Made by a program: the position numbers and the translations under genes. Source: Cyanobium sp. CACIAM 14 (GTDB lineage Bacteria; Cyanobacteriota; Cyanobacteriia; PCC-6307; Cyanobiaceae). From it: a stretch of 64,000 bases of DNA. The stretch is from assembly GCA_000708525.1 (NCBI GenBank), contig JMRP01000007.1, forward strand, positions 35,836 through 99,835. The letters are read 5' to 3'. This document shows positions 51,130 to 59,690 of this stretch, in pieces. A model generated the notes under the pieces. That model saw nothing but the letters and a program-made list of their open reading frames with translations. It was not told the DNA's origin and ran no database searches. Every line of letters begins with the position of its first letter. The stretch's first letter is position 1.

Positions 51130-51594
51130 ATGACAATCCCGCGAATTGAAGATGTGCGCAACTTTCGCCAGGCTGACGAGAGGCTCATCACTTGTGGTCA
51201 GCCAAGCGAGGCGCAGTTGGCTGCGGCTCGCACCGCGGGCGTTGGAGTGGTCATCAATCTGGCGCTTCACAACGATCCCCGCTATTCATTGGCCGACGAA
51301 CGAGGCTCCGTTGAGGCGCTCGGCCTGACCTACAGGCACATCCCCGTGCAGTTCGGGCGACCAGCAGAGTCCGACCTGCTTGCGTTCTTCGATGCGATGG
51401 AGGAGGCCGGAGACAGATACGTTCTCGTTCACTGCGCCGCCAACTACCGGGTCACCGCTTTCCTCGGATTGTACCGTCATTCGCGCCAGGGATGGTCCGT
51501 TGAGCGGGCGTTCGAGTTGATGGATTCCGTGTGGACACCGGACAGGGTCTGGACAGACTTCATCGCGTCGATGCTTGCGAAACATCGTGGCTGA
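51130..51594 (+). CDS. Protein-tyrosine-phosphatase-like (DUF442/COG3453 type) protein
   Basis: The start MTIPRIEDVRNFRQADERLI, chosen over an upstream Met, gives 154 residues. The fold is that of dual-specificity phosphatases. The P-loop segment YVLVHCAANYRVTAFLGLYR has Cys and Arg, but the spacing is C-x4-R with Asn instead of the G of CxxGxxR; this HCAANxRV form is characteristic of a separate bacterial group. GVVINLALHNDPRYSLADE and the general acid region are also present. Substrate unknown. The gene lies in a visibly lower-GC stretch and is divergent from ClC. Confidence 0.82.
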   Translation: MTIPRIEDVRNFRQADERLITCGQPSEAQLAAARTAGVGVVINLALHNDPRYSLADERGSVEALGLTYRHIPVQFGRPAESDLLAFFDAMEEAGDRYVLVHCAANYRVTAFLGLYRHSRQGWSVERAFELMDSVWTPDRVWTDFIASMLAKHRG

Positions 51595-51745
51595 CATCCA
51601 AATGGGGCGGCGCGCGGTTCCCTTGGCGCGTCAGGAAGCAGCAAGATTCACGGCCGTGATGTCACCCACAAGGTAAAATCCGAATGCACGGCAAGACAGG
51701 ATCACGGAAGAAGACCGTGCCAGGGGTCGAACCCTCTCGGGATAT

Positions 51746-52573
51746 GTGCTCGCCGTTCGTGCAGAACGTATTGACGCTGACACTTGGATGGATGATTTCG
51801 AGCAGGCGTCGCCGCATGTGGCGCAGGCACTGGGGTTGTTCGCCAGCCGACAAGGTGAACTCGCCATGGTACGCAGCACGATCCCGTTCAGCCACTTCAC
51901 TATGGTGATGACCCTGGGCTGCCCCGCACCCGTGGACAATCAGATAGTCGATGCCGTTGACACCTTCTACGACGAGGGTGGCGTCGAGCGGCATTGGATC
52001 CTGGTTAACGACGACAGCCAGCCGAACAATCTTTTCGAACAACTCATCGAACGCCGCTATGAGCCAGACGGGGCGTGGGAGCGGCTTGTTTTACAGGGAG
52101 TCCCGGATGATCGCTGGGCAGAGCATGTGCAGGGCTGCGAAATCGTGACGTCGTTGAGCGCCGATGAGTGGAGTCAGTCCGTGGTTGAAGGCGATCGAAT
52201 GCCAGCACTGATCGGTGAATGGCTCAAGGCGTTGATCCGCAGTTCCGGCTGTGCGCACGCGTTCAGGCGGGACGATGGGTGCCCAGATGGCAAGATCGTC
52301 ATGGCGCGTAGCCCCCATCAGGATTGCGCAGGATGGGCGAGGCTTGCTGTTGATGCCCCAATACCCGGAGTGATGGCGCCATGGTTCGAAGATGATCAGA
52401 AGGTTGCGGCCACGCTTCTTGCCGATGCCGCATCCCGTGGTGCACGTGCATTCGTGAGCGACATCGAAGCGCCGAGCTTTTCACGCGACAGCGAAGCCTG
52501 TCGACGTTGGTGCCAGCTGGGATTCGCAGCGATCTACTTGCACAAGTTGTACTCAGAGACGCGATACGGCTGA
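51746..52573 (+). CDS. GNAT-like acetyltransferase family protein (tentative)
   Basis: The 275-residue frame begins at GTG 51746. Protein-like sequence continues upstream in frame (QDRITEEDRARGRTLSGY) to a stop at 51674 but has no start codon, so the 5' end may be lost. The two-module layout (first part FASRQGELAMVRSTIPFSHF ... NDDSQPNNLFEQLIERRYEP; second part CAGWARLAVDAPIPGVM ... AATLLADAASRGARAFVSDI ... CRRWCQLGFAAIYLHKLY) resembles tandem GNAT folds. The acetyl-CoA loop is not clear, so the family call is tentative. GC is lower than the core genome. Confidence 0.6.
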   Translation: MLAVRAERIDADTWMDDFEQASPHVAQALGLFASRQGELAMVRSTIPFSHFTMVMTLGCPAPVDNQIVDAVDTFYDEGGVERHWILVNDDSQPNNLFEQLIERRYEPDGAWERLVLQGVPDDRWAEHVQGCEIVTSLSADEWSQSVVEGDRMPALIGEWLKALIRSSGCAHAFRRDDGCPDGKIVMARSPHQDCAGWARLAVDAPIPGVMAPWFEDDQKVAATLLADAASRGARAFVSDIEAPSFSRDSEACRRWCQLGFAAIYLHKLYSETRYG

Positions 52574-52667
52574 TGCTGTTTCTGCTATGTAAGGATTTCA
52601 ATGATCATGACGTGCAGGGATTCGACGAACAGTTGTCGCCTGGCAGGCAGCTGCAGCCGGCCGGCTC

Positions 52668-52687
52668 CGCCGCTGGACTGAGCGGCG
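52668..52687. terminator. Hairpin between the GNAT-like and GGDEF genes
   Basis: CGCCGCT and AGCGGCG form a perfect 7-bp stem with loop GGACTG. A second short stem (GGCGC/GCGCC) overlaps it downstream. It may terminate the GNAT-like transcript; no clear U-tract follows. Confidence 0.4.
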
Positions 52688-52733
52688 CCTCAGCGCCCTT
52701 CGGCGTTCATCAGGATCAGGTAGGCAAAAGACG

Positions 52734-53577
52734 ATGAACCCTCTAGCGAACGTTGTATCGTGGAGACCGACTTTCAAGATGGTCTTTTGCTTTGGCTTGA
52801 TAGCGACCGTAGGCCTGCTGGATTATCTGACGGGGTATGAAATAGCCTTTTCATTGTTCTATGTCATTCCAATTGCATTTGGTACGTGGTTTCTTGGCCG
52901 TCGACTTGGCATCTTGTTGGCCGTATTGAGTGCCATTGTTTGGCTATGGGCTGATCTGGCTTCGGGTCATCTTTACTCCCATCCGATTGTTCCGGTGTGG
53001 AACAGTCTCATCGGGCTTTCGTTTTTCTGATTATCAGCTTATTGTTATCTGCCTTGCGTAGGGCGCTGGAGAATGAGCGGCAATTGGCTCGGACGGATTC
53101 TTTGACGGGAGCGGTGAATTCACGCTTTTTCATGAGTTGCTGCATATGGAGATGGAGCGCCAGCGGCGTTATGGACATCCCTTCGCACTTGTGTATCTGG
53201 ACTTGGACAATTTCAAGATGGTGAATGATAACTATGGCCATCCGGTCGGCGATAAGGCTTTGCGGGCAGTTGTGGGTTATGCAAAACAGCACTTGCGGAA
53301 GGTGGATGTGGTTGCCCGGCTTGGGGGAGATGAGTTTGGGCTGCTATTGCCCGAAACAGGATATGAAGGGGTCCGCGTGGCGTTGGCTAAATTGCACCAA
53401 GGTCTGAGGGATGAAATGCTTCAGAATCATTGGCCCGTCACTTTCAGTACGGGAGTGGTGGTGTGTGAGGCTGTTCCTTCGGCAGTCACTGATCTGGTGA
53501 AACTGGCGGATGACCTGATGTATGCAGTCAAGCGGGAGGGTAAAGATGCGATCAGGTATCTTGTGTACGAAGGTTGA
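52734..53577 (+). pseudogene. GGDEF-domain diguanylate cyclase gene with two frameshifts
   Basis: Three frames must be joined to give one protein. 52734-53030 encodes a membrane sensor part (VFCFGLIATVGLLDYLTGYE, FYVIPIAFGTWFLGRRLG). A middle segment follows (LIISLLLSALRRALENERQL, then TDSLTGAVNSRFF). 53137-53577 is the GGDEF domain (YLDLDNFKMVNDNYGHPVGD, VARLGGDEFGLLLPETG). Both breaks fall at runs of five T (53023-53027 and 53126-53130), and adding one T at each restores the frame. The product would make c-di-GMP; the GGDEF active site is intact. Base composition is unlike the neighbours (28/60 GC at 52861-52920). Confidence 0.75.
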
Positions 53578-53770
53578 CAACCTCATGAGCGCCACTGATT
53601 CGCTTCGCGCTCTCCTGGGCAGGTGTTTGTGGCGAGTGAAGTTTCACCCTCGGAGTTGGTTTGAGCTAGACCGCGCATCTCTTGCGCGTGATGCGGTTGG
53701 TTCCGTTGGGCCTTGCACATCCAGTTGCCGATTGTAGGATGCCAGCAATTCCCAATCGATACGGATACCA

Positions 53771-54442
53771 ATGGCCAATGCCTTCATCGTTTATTGGCAC
53801 CCCGAACCCAAAAGTTTCAACCACGCCATGTTCATCACGGCCCAACACGCCCTCAGCAGCAGCGGATGGGACGTTGAAACCTCGGATCTTCATGCGATGG
53901 GGTTTAACCCTGTGTCCAGCCGTGCGAATTTTCTGAGTGTCAAGGATCCTGATTATCTCAAGTTGCAGATTGAGGAAATGCACGCCACGGAGGTTGACGG
54001 CTTTGCCAGCGATCTTAGGGCTGAAATGGACAAACTCGAATCGTGTGACCTGATGATCTGGCAATTCCCCCTGTGGTGGTTCGGTCTTCCAGCCGTGCTC
54101 AAGGGCTGGGTGGATCGCGTCTTTGCCATGGGGCGCACCTATGGCGGCGGCCGTCTCTATGACCAGGGGGTGTTCAGAGGAAGACGTGCGTTGTTGTCCC
54201 TGACGACTGGCGGTCCGTCGGAGGCCTATGTCAAGGGGGGATTCAATGGTGATCTCCATGGCATCCTGAAGCCCATCCATCGGGGCATGCTTCAGTTCGT
54301 CGGTTTCGATGTGCTGGCCCCGCATATCGTCTATGCCCCAGTGCGTATGACCGATGAGCAACGAGCAGCCGAACTGGAGGCGTTTGGCAGACGATTGGCA
54401 GCCATCGACGGGGAAGAGCCGATCGCGATCGGCCCCTACTAG
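53771..54442 (+). CDS. NAD(P)H dehydrogenase (quinone), flavodoxin-like fold
   Basis: The 223-residue protein matches the MdaB/NQO1-type family. FMN/FAD-binding flavodoxin features include FIVYWHPEPKSFNHAMFITA, then LMIWQFPLWWFGLPAVLKGW and VDRVFAMGRTYGGGRLYDQG. The WQFPLWWFGLPA motif is typical of two-electron quinone reductases, which protect against quinone redox cycling. The start ATG at 53771 follows AT-rich sequence. It is a single gene convergent with chrA (73-bp gap). GC is lower than the core genome, so lateral origin is likely. Confidence 0.9.
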   Translation: MANAFIVYWHPEPKSFNHAMFITAQHALSSSGWDVETSDLHAMGFNPVSSRANFLSVKDPDYLKLQIEEMHATEVDGFASDLRAEMDKLESCDLMIWQFPLWWFGLPAVLKGWVDRVFAMGRTYGGGRLYDQGVFRGRRALLSLTTGGPSEAYVKGGFNGDLHGILKPIHRGMLQFVGFDVLAPHIVYAPVRMTDEQRAAELEAFGRRLAAIDGEEPIAIGPY

Positions 54443-54515
54443 ACCCATGGACAGCGTCAGTGACGGGGGAGAGATCGAAGTCCTGCAGCTTGTGACAAAG
54501 GCAGATTTTGCGGCT

Positions 54516-55874
54516 TCAGGCCACGGTCTGGATGGCCAGCCTGGCGAATCCCACCAGGGCGGCGGCGCCGATCACCTGCAGCACGGTCCACCGCCAGCGC
54601 AGCAGGGCCCAGCTGGCGGCCACCAGCAGTCCCAGGGCCAGGCCATCGAAGGACCCGCCGGTCCCAGCGGGCCAGAGCACGTGGCCGGCGAAGAACGCCG
54701 CCAGATTGACGATCACTCCCACCACCGCGGCCGTGATCGCCGTCAGCGGTCCCCCAAGGCGCATGTCGTCGCGGCTGGCCTCCACCAGTGGCCCCCCCGC
54801 CAGGATGAACACGAAGGAAGGCAGGAAGGTGAACCAGGTGACGGTGAGGGCCGCCACCACCGCCGCCGGCCAGGAACCGGTGACACCGAACACCGGCGTG
54901 TTCCACCCCCCCATGAAGCCCACGAAGGTGACCACCATGATCAACGGGCCGGGGGTGGTCTCCCCCAGGGCCAGGCCGTCGATCATCTGGGAGGCGCTCA
55001 GCCAGTGGAACTGTCCCACCGCCGCCTGGGTCACGTAGGGCAGCACGGCGTAGGCGCCGCCGAAACTCACCAGGGCCACCTGGGTGAAGAAGCGCCCCAT
55101 GGTGGCGAGCACGCCGTTCCAGCCGTTCAACGCCGTCAGCAGAGCGAGGGGCAGGCCAAGGGCCAGCCCCCCCACCAGCAGGGTGAGCGCGAGCCCCCAT
55201 CGGCTGAACCGCGCGTGGGCGGGCGTGGGGGTGTCGTCGCCGTGCAGCGCATCGCCTCCGCTGTCCTCAGCGGGCGTGCCATGGCCCTTGTTCGAGCGGA
55301 ACAGATCAGGCCGCAGCCGTCCCCCCAGCCAGCCCACCAGGGCGGCCAGCCCGATCAGCAGTGGGAACGGCAGCTTCACCAGGGTCAGCCCCACGAAGGC
55401 CGCCACCGCGATGCCGATCAGCACACCGTTGTGGAGCGTGCGCTGGCCCACCCGCCAGGCGGCCTGCAGCACGATCGCCGTCACCGCGGGTTTGAGGGCC
55501 CAGAACACCGCCGCCAGCGCCGGCACCTGCCCCCAGAGGGCATAGGCCGTCGCCAGGGCGATGAGCAGAACCAGGGAGGGCAGGATGAACAGACTGCCCG
55601 CCACCAGGCCGCCGGGCATCCCGTGCAGCAGCCAGCCGATGTAGGTGGCCAGCTGCTGGGCCTCCGGACCCGGCAGCACCATGGCGTAGTTGAGGGCATG
55701 CAGAAAGCGGCGCTCCGACAGCCAGCGACGCCGGTCCACCAGTTCGCTGTGCATCAGGGCCACCTGGCCGGCGGGCCCGCCGAAGCTGATCAGCCCCAAC
55801 TGGAGCCAGAAGCGGGCAGCGGAGCGGAAGCTGACGGGAAGGCTCAGGGCCGGGGCGGCGAATCGGTCACTCAA
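54516..55874 (-). CDS. chrA: Chromate transporter (CHR family, two-domain)
   Basis: The 452-residue protein has two homologous CHR domains. The first begins RSAARFWLQLGLISFGGPAG with LVDRRRWLSERRFLHALNYA and MVLPGPEAQQLATYIGWLLH. The second begins GRFFTQVALVSFGGAYAVLP with MIDGLALGETTPGPLIMVVT. The PGPEAQQLATYIG and GETTPGP motifs are hallmarks of the family, which exports chromate and may move sulfate. An Asp/Gly-rich loop joins the halves. About 12 membrane helices are expected. It is isolated, without chromate reductase or regulator. Confidence 0.95.
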   Translation of the reverse strand: MSDRFAAPALSLPVSFRSAARFWLQLGLISFGGPAGQVALMHSELVDRRRWLSERRFLHALNYAMVLPGPEAQQLATYIGWLLHGMPGGLVAGSLFILPSLVLLIALATAYALWGQVPALAAVFWALKPAVTAIVLQAAWRVGQRTLHNGVLIGIAVAAFVGLTLVKLPFPLLIGLAALVGWLGGRLRPDLFRSNKGHGTPAEDSGGDALHGDDTPTPAHARFSRWGLALTLLVGGLALGLPLALLTALNGWNGVLATMGRFFTQVALVSFGGAYAVLPYVTQAAVGQFHWLSASQMIDGLALGETTPGPLIMVVTFVGFMGGWNTPVFGVTGSWPAAVVAALTVTWFTFLPSFVFILAGGPLVEASRDDMRLGGPLTAITAAVVGVIVNLAAFFAGHVLWPAGTGGSFDGLALGLLVAASWALLRWRWTVLQVIGAAALVGFARLAIQTVA

Positions 55875-56017
55875 GCGAAGCGCAGGTTCCGATCCGTGTG
55901 ACCAGGACTACGCCCGATCCGGAACTCAGGCCCGATCAATCATCCGGCCCCTCGGGGTTATCCCTGCCCAGTCGGCAGAGCAGGCAGGCCGAGCCAGTGC
56001 ACCCCTGCTCGAAGTGA

Positions 56018-56263
56018 TCAGATCACCTCGATCCACCCGATCTGAGGCTCCTCCGCCTCTTTTCTGTCACAATCTTTGGCTGGTTCCACTCTTGGCAATG
56101 GCCAGGTTGCCTCTGGATGGAGTTCAGGAACATTTAGCAGCTTGAGATAGCCGAATCGCTGGTCGCTGGATAGTAGGCATGCTTGCGAGCCCTCCACACT
56201 TGATCCATTGACGAAATCAAGCTGGCTCGCTGGAAGCTTTTTCTGGAGTCCTGAATCAGCCAT
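56018..56263 (-). CDS. Small unknown protein, coupled to the upstream unknown gene
   Basis: The 81-residue frame MADSGLQKKLPASQLDFVNG ... SDQRFGYLKLLNVPELHPEA ... EEAEEPQIGWIEVI-type C-terminus is protein-like and mostly soluble. Its ATG (56261-56263) shares a base with the stop of the upstream gene, the TGATG arrangement of translational coupling. I do not recognise the family. Reality is supported by the coupling and by codon pattern, but not by homology. Confidence 0.5.
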   Translation of the reverse strand: MADSGLQKKLPASQLDFVNGSSVEGSQACLLSSDQRFGYLKLLNVPELHPEATWPLPRVEPAKDCDRKEAEEPQIGWIEVI

Positions 56264-56619
56264 CAGAGACCGTGGCGGCGCTCCCAGTGAACAAGCATGA
56301 CGCCCAGTGGCTCCTGGGAGGAGAGTTTCTGCAGCATCCACTCCCGGTCCTCACCATTGAGGGAGCCATCGCAGGGCCATTGCAGGCAGGTGATCGCCAC
56401 CGGCTGGCGGGTTTCCCTGGGCTGCTGCCGCGGGCTGGCGGGGCCGGGAACTGCAGAGGCCAAGGCTCCCCAGTCGTTGCTCTTTCCTTGATTCTGTGCG
56501 CCTGCTCCTGGGGGTCGCGTGGCTGCCGGAACATCGTGGTGCTGCCCCTGGTACAGAACCAAGTGCGTCCCTTGAAGAACGCACCTCTTGCCGTCGATCT
56601 CGCTGGGACTCATCTGCAT
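56263..56619 (-). CDS. Small unknown protein, first gene of a coupled pair
   Basis: The 118-residue frame starts MQMSPSEIDGKRCVLQGTHL and continues VLYQGQHHDVPAATRPPGAG ... PVAITCLQWPCDGSLNGEDR ... MLQKLSSQEPLGVMLVHWER. The middle is Gly/Pro/Gln-rich and probably disordered; the ends look folded. It faces metY divergently across an inverted repeat (56627-56646) and overlaps the next gene by a TGATG junction. No recognised domain or signal peptide. A role linked to the neighbouring methionine genes is speculative. Confidence 0.5.
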   Translation of the reverse strand: MQMSPSEIDGKRCVLQGTHLVLYQGQHHDVPAATRPPGAGAQNQGKSNDWGALASAVPGPASPRQQPRETRQPVAITCLQWPCDGSLNGEDREWMLQKLSSQEPLGVMLVHWERRHGL

Positions 56620-56626
56620 CGATGTG

Positions 56627-56646
56627 CAGCAATGTACGGCTTGCTG
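56627..56646. promoter_or_regulatory. Inverted repeat between divergent genes upstream of metY
   Basis: CAGCAA and TTGCTG pair perfectly around an 8-base spacer, 68 bp before the metY start and 8 bp upstream of the divergent unknown gene. It could be an operator or a leader hairpin. No SAM riboswitch consensus was recognised nearby. Confidence 0.35.
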
Positions 56647-56713
56647 TGGTTCCTGTCACATGTCTTTTCCCTGCAGCGGCCATAGGGTGGGGCTGTGTTC
56701 CCCAAGGTCTTCT

Positions 56714-58027
56714 GTGACAGCCACCTGGTCGTTTGAAACCAAGCAGATTCATGCCGGACAGGTTGCTGATCCCACCACCAATGCTCGCGCCTTGCCGCTG
56801 TATCAGACAACGTCGTACACCTTCAACGACACCGCCCATGCAGCCAATCTGTTCGGTCTGAAGGAGCTGGGGAATATCTATACCCGGATCATGAACCCCA
56901 CCCAGGCTGCGGTGGAGGAACGCATCGCCGCCCTCGAAGGCGGGATCGGGGCACTGCTGCTGGCCAGTGGCCAGGCCGCTGAAACCATCGCGATCCTGAA
57001 TCTGGCCCAGGCAGGCGATCACATCGTCTCCAGCCCTTCCCTGTACGGTGGAACCTACAACCTGTTTCATTACACGCTGCCCAAGCTGGGCATCGACGTG
57101 AGCTTCGTCGCCAACCCCGATGATCCGCAGTCCTGGCGTGAGGCCGCACGTCCGAACACCAAGGCGTTCTTCGGGGAATCGATCGCCAATCCCAAGAGCG
57201 ACATTCTCGACATCGAGGCGGTGGCCGCCGTGGCCCATGAACTCGGCGTGCCCTTGATCGTGGACAACACGGTCGCCACGCCCTATCTGATCCGCCCGAT
57301 CGAGTGGGGTGCCGACATCGTCATTCATTCGGTCACCAAATACATCGGTGGCCACGGCACCGCCATCGGCGGTGTGATCGTCGACAGCGGCCGCTTCGAC
57401 TATGCCGCCCAGCCTGAGCGCTTCCCCAACTTCAACCAGCCCGATCCCAGCTACCACGGTCTGGTCTATGCGCGGGATCTTGGCGTGGGCGGCGCCCTCG
57501 GCGCCAACCTCGCCTTCATCCTCAAGGCCCGGGTGCAACTGCTGCGCGATCTTGGCGCCTCGATCGCTCCGTTCAACGCCTGGCTGGTGGCCCTGGGGCT
57601 GGAGACGCTGTCGCTGCGAATCGAGCGCCACACCACCAATGCTCTCGAAGTGGCCCGATGGCTGCAGGCCAGGCCCGAGGTGCTGTCGGTGAACTACGCG
57701 GGTCTCGAAAGCAGCCCCTGGTATCAACGGGGTCGCAAATACGCTCCGCTGGGGACCTCCGGCATCCTCGCCTTCGAGCTCCAGGGCGGTGTCGAGGCAG
57801 GCCGGGCCTTTGTCGAGGCGCTCAAGCTGCACAGCCATGTGGCCAACATCGGTGATGTGCGCAGCCTCGTGATTCATCCGGCCTCCACCACCCATTCCCA
57901 GTTGTCGCCCCATGAACAACTGGCCTCCGGCGTCACACCGGGCCTGGTGCGTCTTTCGGTGGGCCTGGAGAGCCTCCAGGACATCCTCTCCGATCTCGAA
58001 CTCGGCTTCGCGGCGCTGCAGCACTGA
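56714..58027 (+). CDS. metY: O-acetylhomoserine sulfhydrylase / aminocarboxypropyltransferase
   Basis: MetY is a PLP enzyme that makes homocysteine from O-acetylhomoserine and sulfide. The start is GTG at 56714 (MTATWSFETKQIHAGQVADP), matching the family start; the frame is open further upstream without homology. The PLP lysine is Lys209 in IHSVTKYIGGHG. Other Cys/Met-metabolism PLP signatures are YTRIMNPTQAAVEERIAALE and SSPSLYGGTYNLFHYTLPKL. The 437-residue length is normal. metX begins 3 bp after the stop. Confidence 0.96.
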   Translation: MTATWSFETKQIHAGQVADPTTNARALPLYQTTSYTFNDTAHAANLFGLKELGNIYTRIMNPTQAAVEERIAALEGGIGALLLASGQAAETIAILNLAQAGDHIVSSPSLYGGTYNLFHYTLPKLGIDVSFVANPDDPQSWREAARPNTKAFFGESIANPKSDILDIEAVAAVAHELGVPLIVDNTVATPYLIRPIEWGADIVIHSVTKYIGGHGTAIGGVIVDSGRFDYAAQPERFPNFNQPDPSYHGLVYARDLGVGGALGANLAFILKARVQLLRDLGASIAPFNAWLVALGLETLSLRIERHTTNALEVARWLQARPEVLSVNYAGLESSPWYQRGRKYAPLGTSGILAFELQGGVEAGRAFVEALKLHSHVANIGDVRSLVIHPASTTHSQLSPHEQLASGVTPGLVRLSVGLESLQDILSDLELGFAALQH

Positions 58028-58030
58028 GCC

Positions 58031-59191
58031 ATGACGCCGGACGCCGCTCCACCTCCGGCCAGTGGGGCCTGGCGGGAGGTGGATCCGCCCGGGGAGCGTC
58101 GCTTTCTGTCGATCGGCCGGTTCACCACCCAATCGGGATTCACCTTCCCGGAGGTCCGTGTTGCCTACCAGACCTGGGGTCCGCTCCATCCAGACCATTC
58201 CAACGCCGTCTTCATCGCTCACGCCCTCACCGGAGACTCCCATGTCTGTGGGGACGCGGGACCGGGCCATCGCCATCCCGGCTGGTGGAAGGGCCTGATC
58301 GGTCCCGGCCTTGCCATCGACACCCGTCGTTGGTTCGTGGTCTGCGCCAACGTGCTGGGCGGCTGTCAGGGAACCACGGGGCCCGCGTCACCGGCACCGG
58401 ACGGCAGACCCTGGGGAAGCCGTTTCCCCATGATCACCGTGCCCGACATGGTGGAGGTGGAACGCCGCTTCAGCGAGGCCCTCGGCATCCGACGCTGGGC
58501 CTGCATGCTTGGCCCCTCGCTGGGGGGGATGCGGGTTCTGGAATGGCTGGTTTCCCATCCGGCGCGAGTGGCTTCAGGCCTGGTGATCGGTGCCACCGCC
58601 GCTGTGGGCGCCGATCAGATCGGCAGCCATGAGGCCCAGATCGCCGCGATCCATGCTGATCGAGGATTTCGCAACGGCGATTACTACGACCTGCCTGATG
58701 GTGAGGGGCCCCATCGTGGTCTGGGTGTGGCCCACCGCATCGCGCACCTCAGTTATCGCAGCCGCCAGGAACTGGAGACACGCTTCGGCAGGCGCCCTCA
58801 GGCCCAGGAAGATCCCTATGCCTGGGAGAACGGCCGCCCCGGTGGACGCTTCGCCATCGCCTCCTATCTGGACCATCACGCCGACAAGCTGGCGCGCCGG
58901 TTCGATGCCAATTCCTACATCGCGCTGACTCAGGCGATGAGTCTCTTCGATCTGGGGCGCGACCGTGGTGGGGCCGATCAGGCCCTGGGGCGCATCACTC
59001 AGCCGCTGACCGTGGTCGGGTTGGACAGTGATCGACTGTTCCCCCTGGAGCAGCAGCAACACATCGCCAGACTGGCTCCCGGCGCTGGCCCGCTGCGGGT
59101 GATCCGCAGCCTGCACGGCCATGACGGCTTTCTGGTGGAGACCGATCAGTTGGCTGCGATCGTCCGCGACGTTGCGATAGCCCAGAGTTGA
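58031..59191 (+). CDS. metX: Homoserine O-acetyltransferase
   Basis: MetX transfers acetyl from acetyl-CoA to homoserine, giving the MetY substrate. The 386-residue alpha/beta-hydrolase has the nucleophile elbow GPSLGGMRVLEWL (Ser in GxSxGG; usual GGSMGGM), Asp in VVGLDSDRLFPLEQQ and His in SLHGHDGFLVETDQL. Other signatures: AYQTWGPLHPDHSNAVFIAH and CANVLGGCQGTTGPAS. The acyl specificity (acetyl versus succinyl) is inferred from family and metY linkage. The metY-metX pair provides direct sulfhydrylation. The gene overlaps the next unknown gene by one base. Confidence 0.95.
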   Translation: MTPDAAPPPASGAWREVDPPGERRFLSIGRFTTQSGFTFPEVRVAYQTWGPLHPDHSNAVFIAHALTGDSHVCGDAGPGHRHPGWWKGLIGPGLAIDTRRWFVVCANVLGGCQGTTGPASPAPDGRPWGSRFPMITVPDMVEVERRFSEALGIRRWACMLGPSLGGMRVLEWLVSHPARVASGLVIGATAAVGADQIGSHEAQIAAIHADRGFRNGDYYDLPDGEGPHRGLGVAHRIAHLSYRSRQELETRFGRRPQAQEDPYAWENGRPGGRFAIASYLDHHADKLARRFDANSYIALTQAMSLFDLGRDRGGADQALGRITQPLTVVGLDSDRLFPLEQQQHIARLAPGAGPLRVIRSLHGHDGFLVETDQLAAIVRDVAIAQS

Positions 59192-59658
59192 TGGAGGAGA
59201 CGGCTACGGGGACGGATTGGCCGGGCGAGCATGGCCTGCCAAGGGCTCACAGCCTGATCGCCATGGTGATTCACGATGAGCACTTTCTGAGACGGGCTGC
59301 TGCCACCGGGGAACGGGTTCCCCAGCGTCCGCCCGAGTCGCTCGCTGAGCAGCTCGCCCCCGCTGGCCACCATGATCGATGGGCGCGAGCCTGGGGCAGT
59401 GGCCGATGGCAGCCTCCCAGGTGCCTCCACATCCCGTTGGATTCACTGGTGCAACGGCTCGTCGACGCGGTTCCGGATCGGTCGATGCCGGGAGGGTGTT
59501 TCTGCGCCGGAGGCAACCTCGGCTCACTTGCGGCGGCCGAACGACTGGATCTGGGCTGTGGCGATGTCTGCTCGATCGCCGGGGGCCTGCGGGCACTCGA
59601 CACACGCAAAGACACCGGACCCAGGTTGATGAGGAAACGGTGTGATGCGCTGCAGTGA
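59191..59658 (+). CDS. Small unknown protein overlapping metX
   Basis: The ATG overlaps the metX stop by one base (TTGATGG), giving a 155-residue frame (MEETATGTDWPGEHGLPRAH ... DEHFLRRAAATGERVPQRPP ... HIPLDSLVQRLVDAVP ... GGCFCAGGNLGSLAAAERLD). It contains a Cys-rich central turn (GGCFCAGGN) and a second Cys pair (LGCGDVCS). No membrane segment or known domain is recognised. Coupling to metX suggests a sulfur-metabolism link, but this is only positional. Coding reality is uncertain. Confidence 0.45.
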   Translation: MEETATGTDWPGEHGLPRAHSLIAMVIHDEHFLRRAAATGERVPQRPPESLAEQLAPAGHHDRWARAWGSGRWQPPRCLHIPLDSLVQRLVDAVPDRSMPGGCFCAGGNLGSLAAAERLDLGCGDVCSIAGGLRALDTRKDTGPRLMRKRCDALQ

Positions 59659-59690
59659 AAGTGCGGGCATCCCGCTGCCGGGAGTCATGA

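Noticed and set aside
51715..51740. tRNA-like T-arm sequence (GGGGTCGAACCC), possible island attachment remnant
   Set aside because: No anticodon or D arm can be built around it, and it lies in a frame that reads as protein. Chance is likely.
52574..53770. Possible integron cassette array (successive single genes with hairpins between them)
   Set aside because: GTTRRRY-like motifs occur, but no paired RYYYAAC cores or repeated attC-type spacers were found, and no integrase is seen.
56351..58276. A 641-codon minus-strand frame opposite metY
   Set aside because: It is antisense to a clear PLP enzyme. Its start region covers metX and its end covers unrelated sequence.
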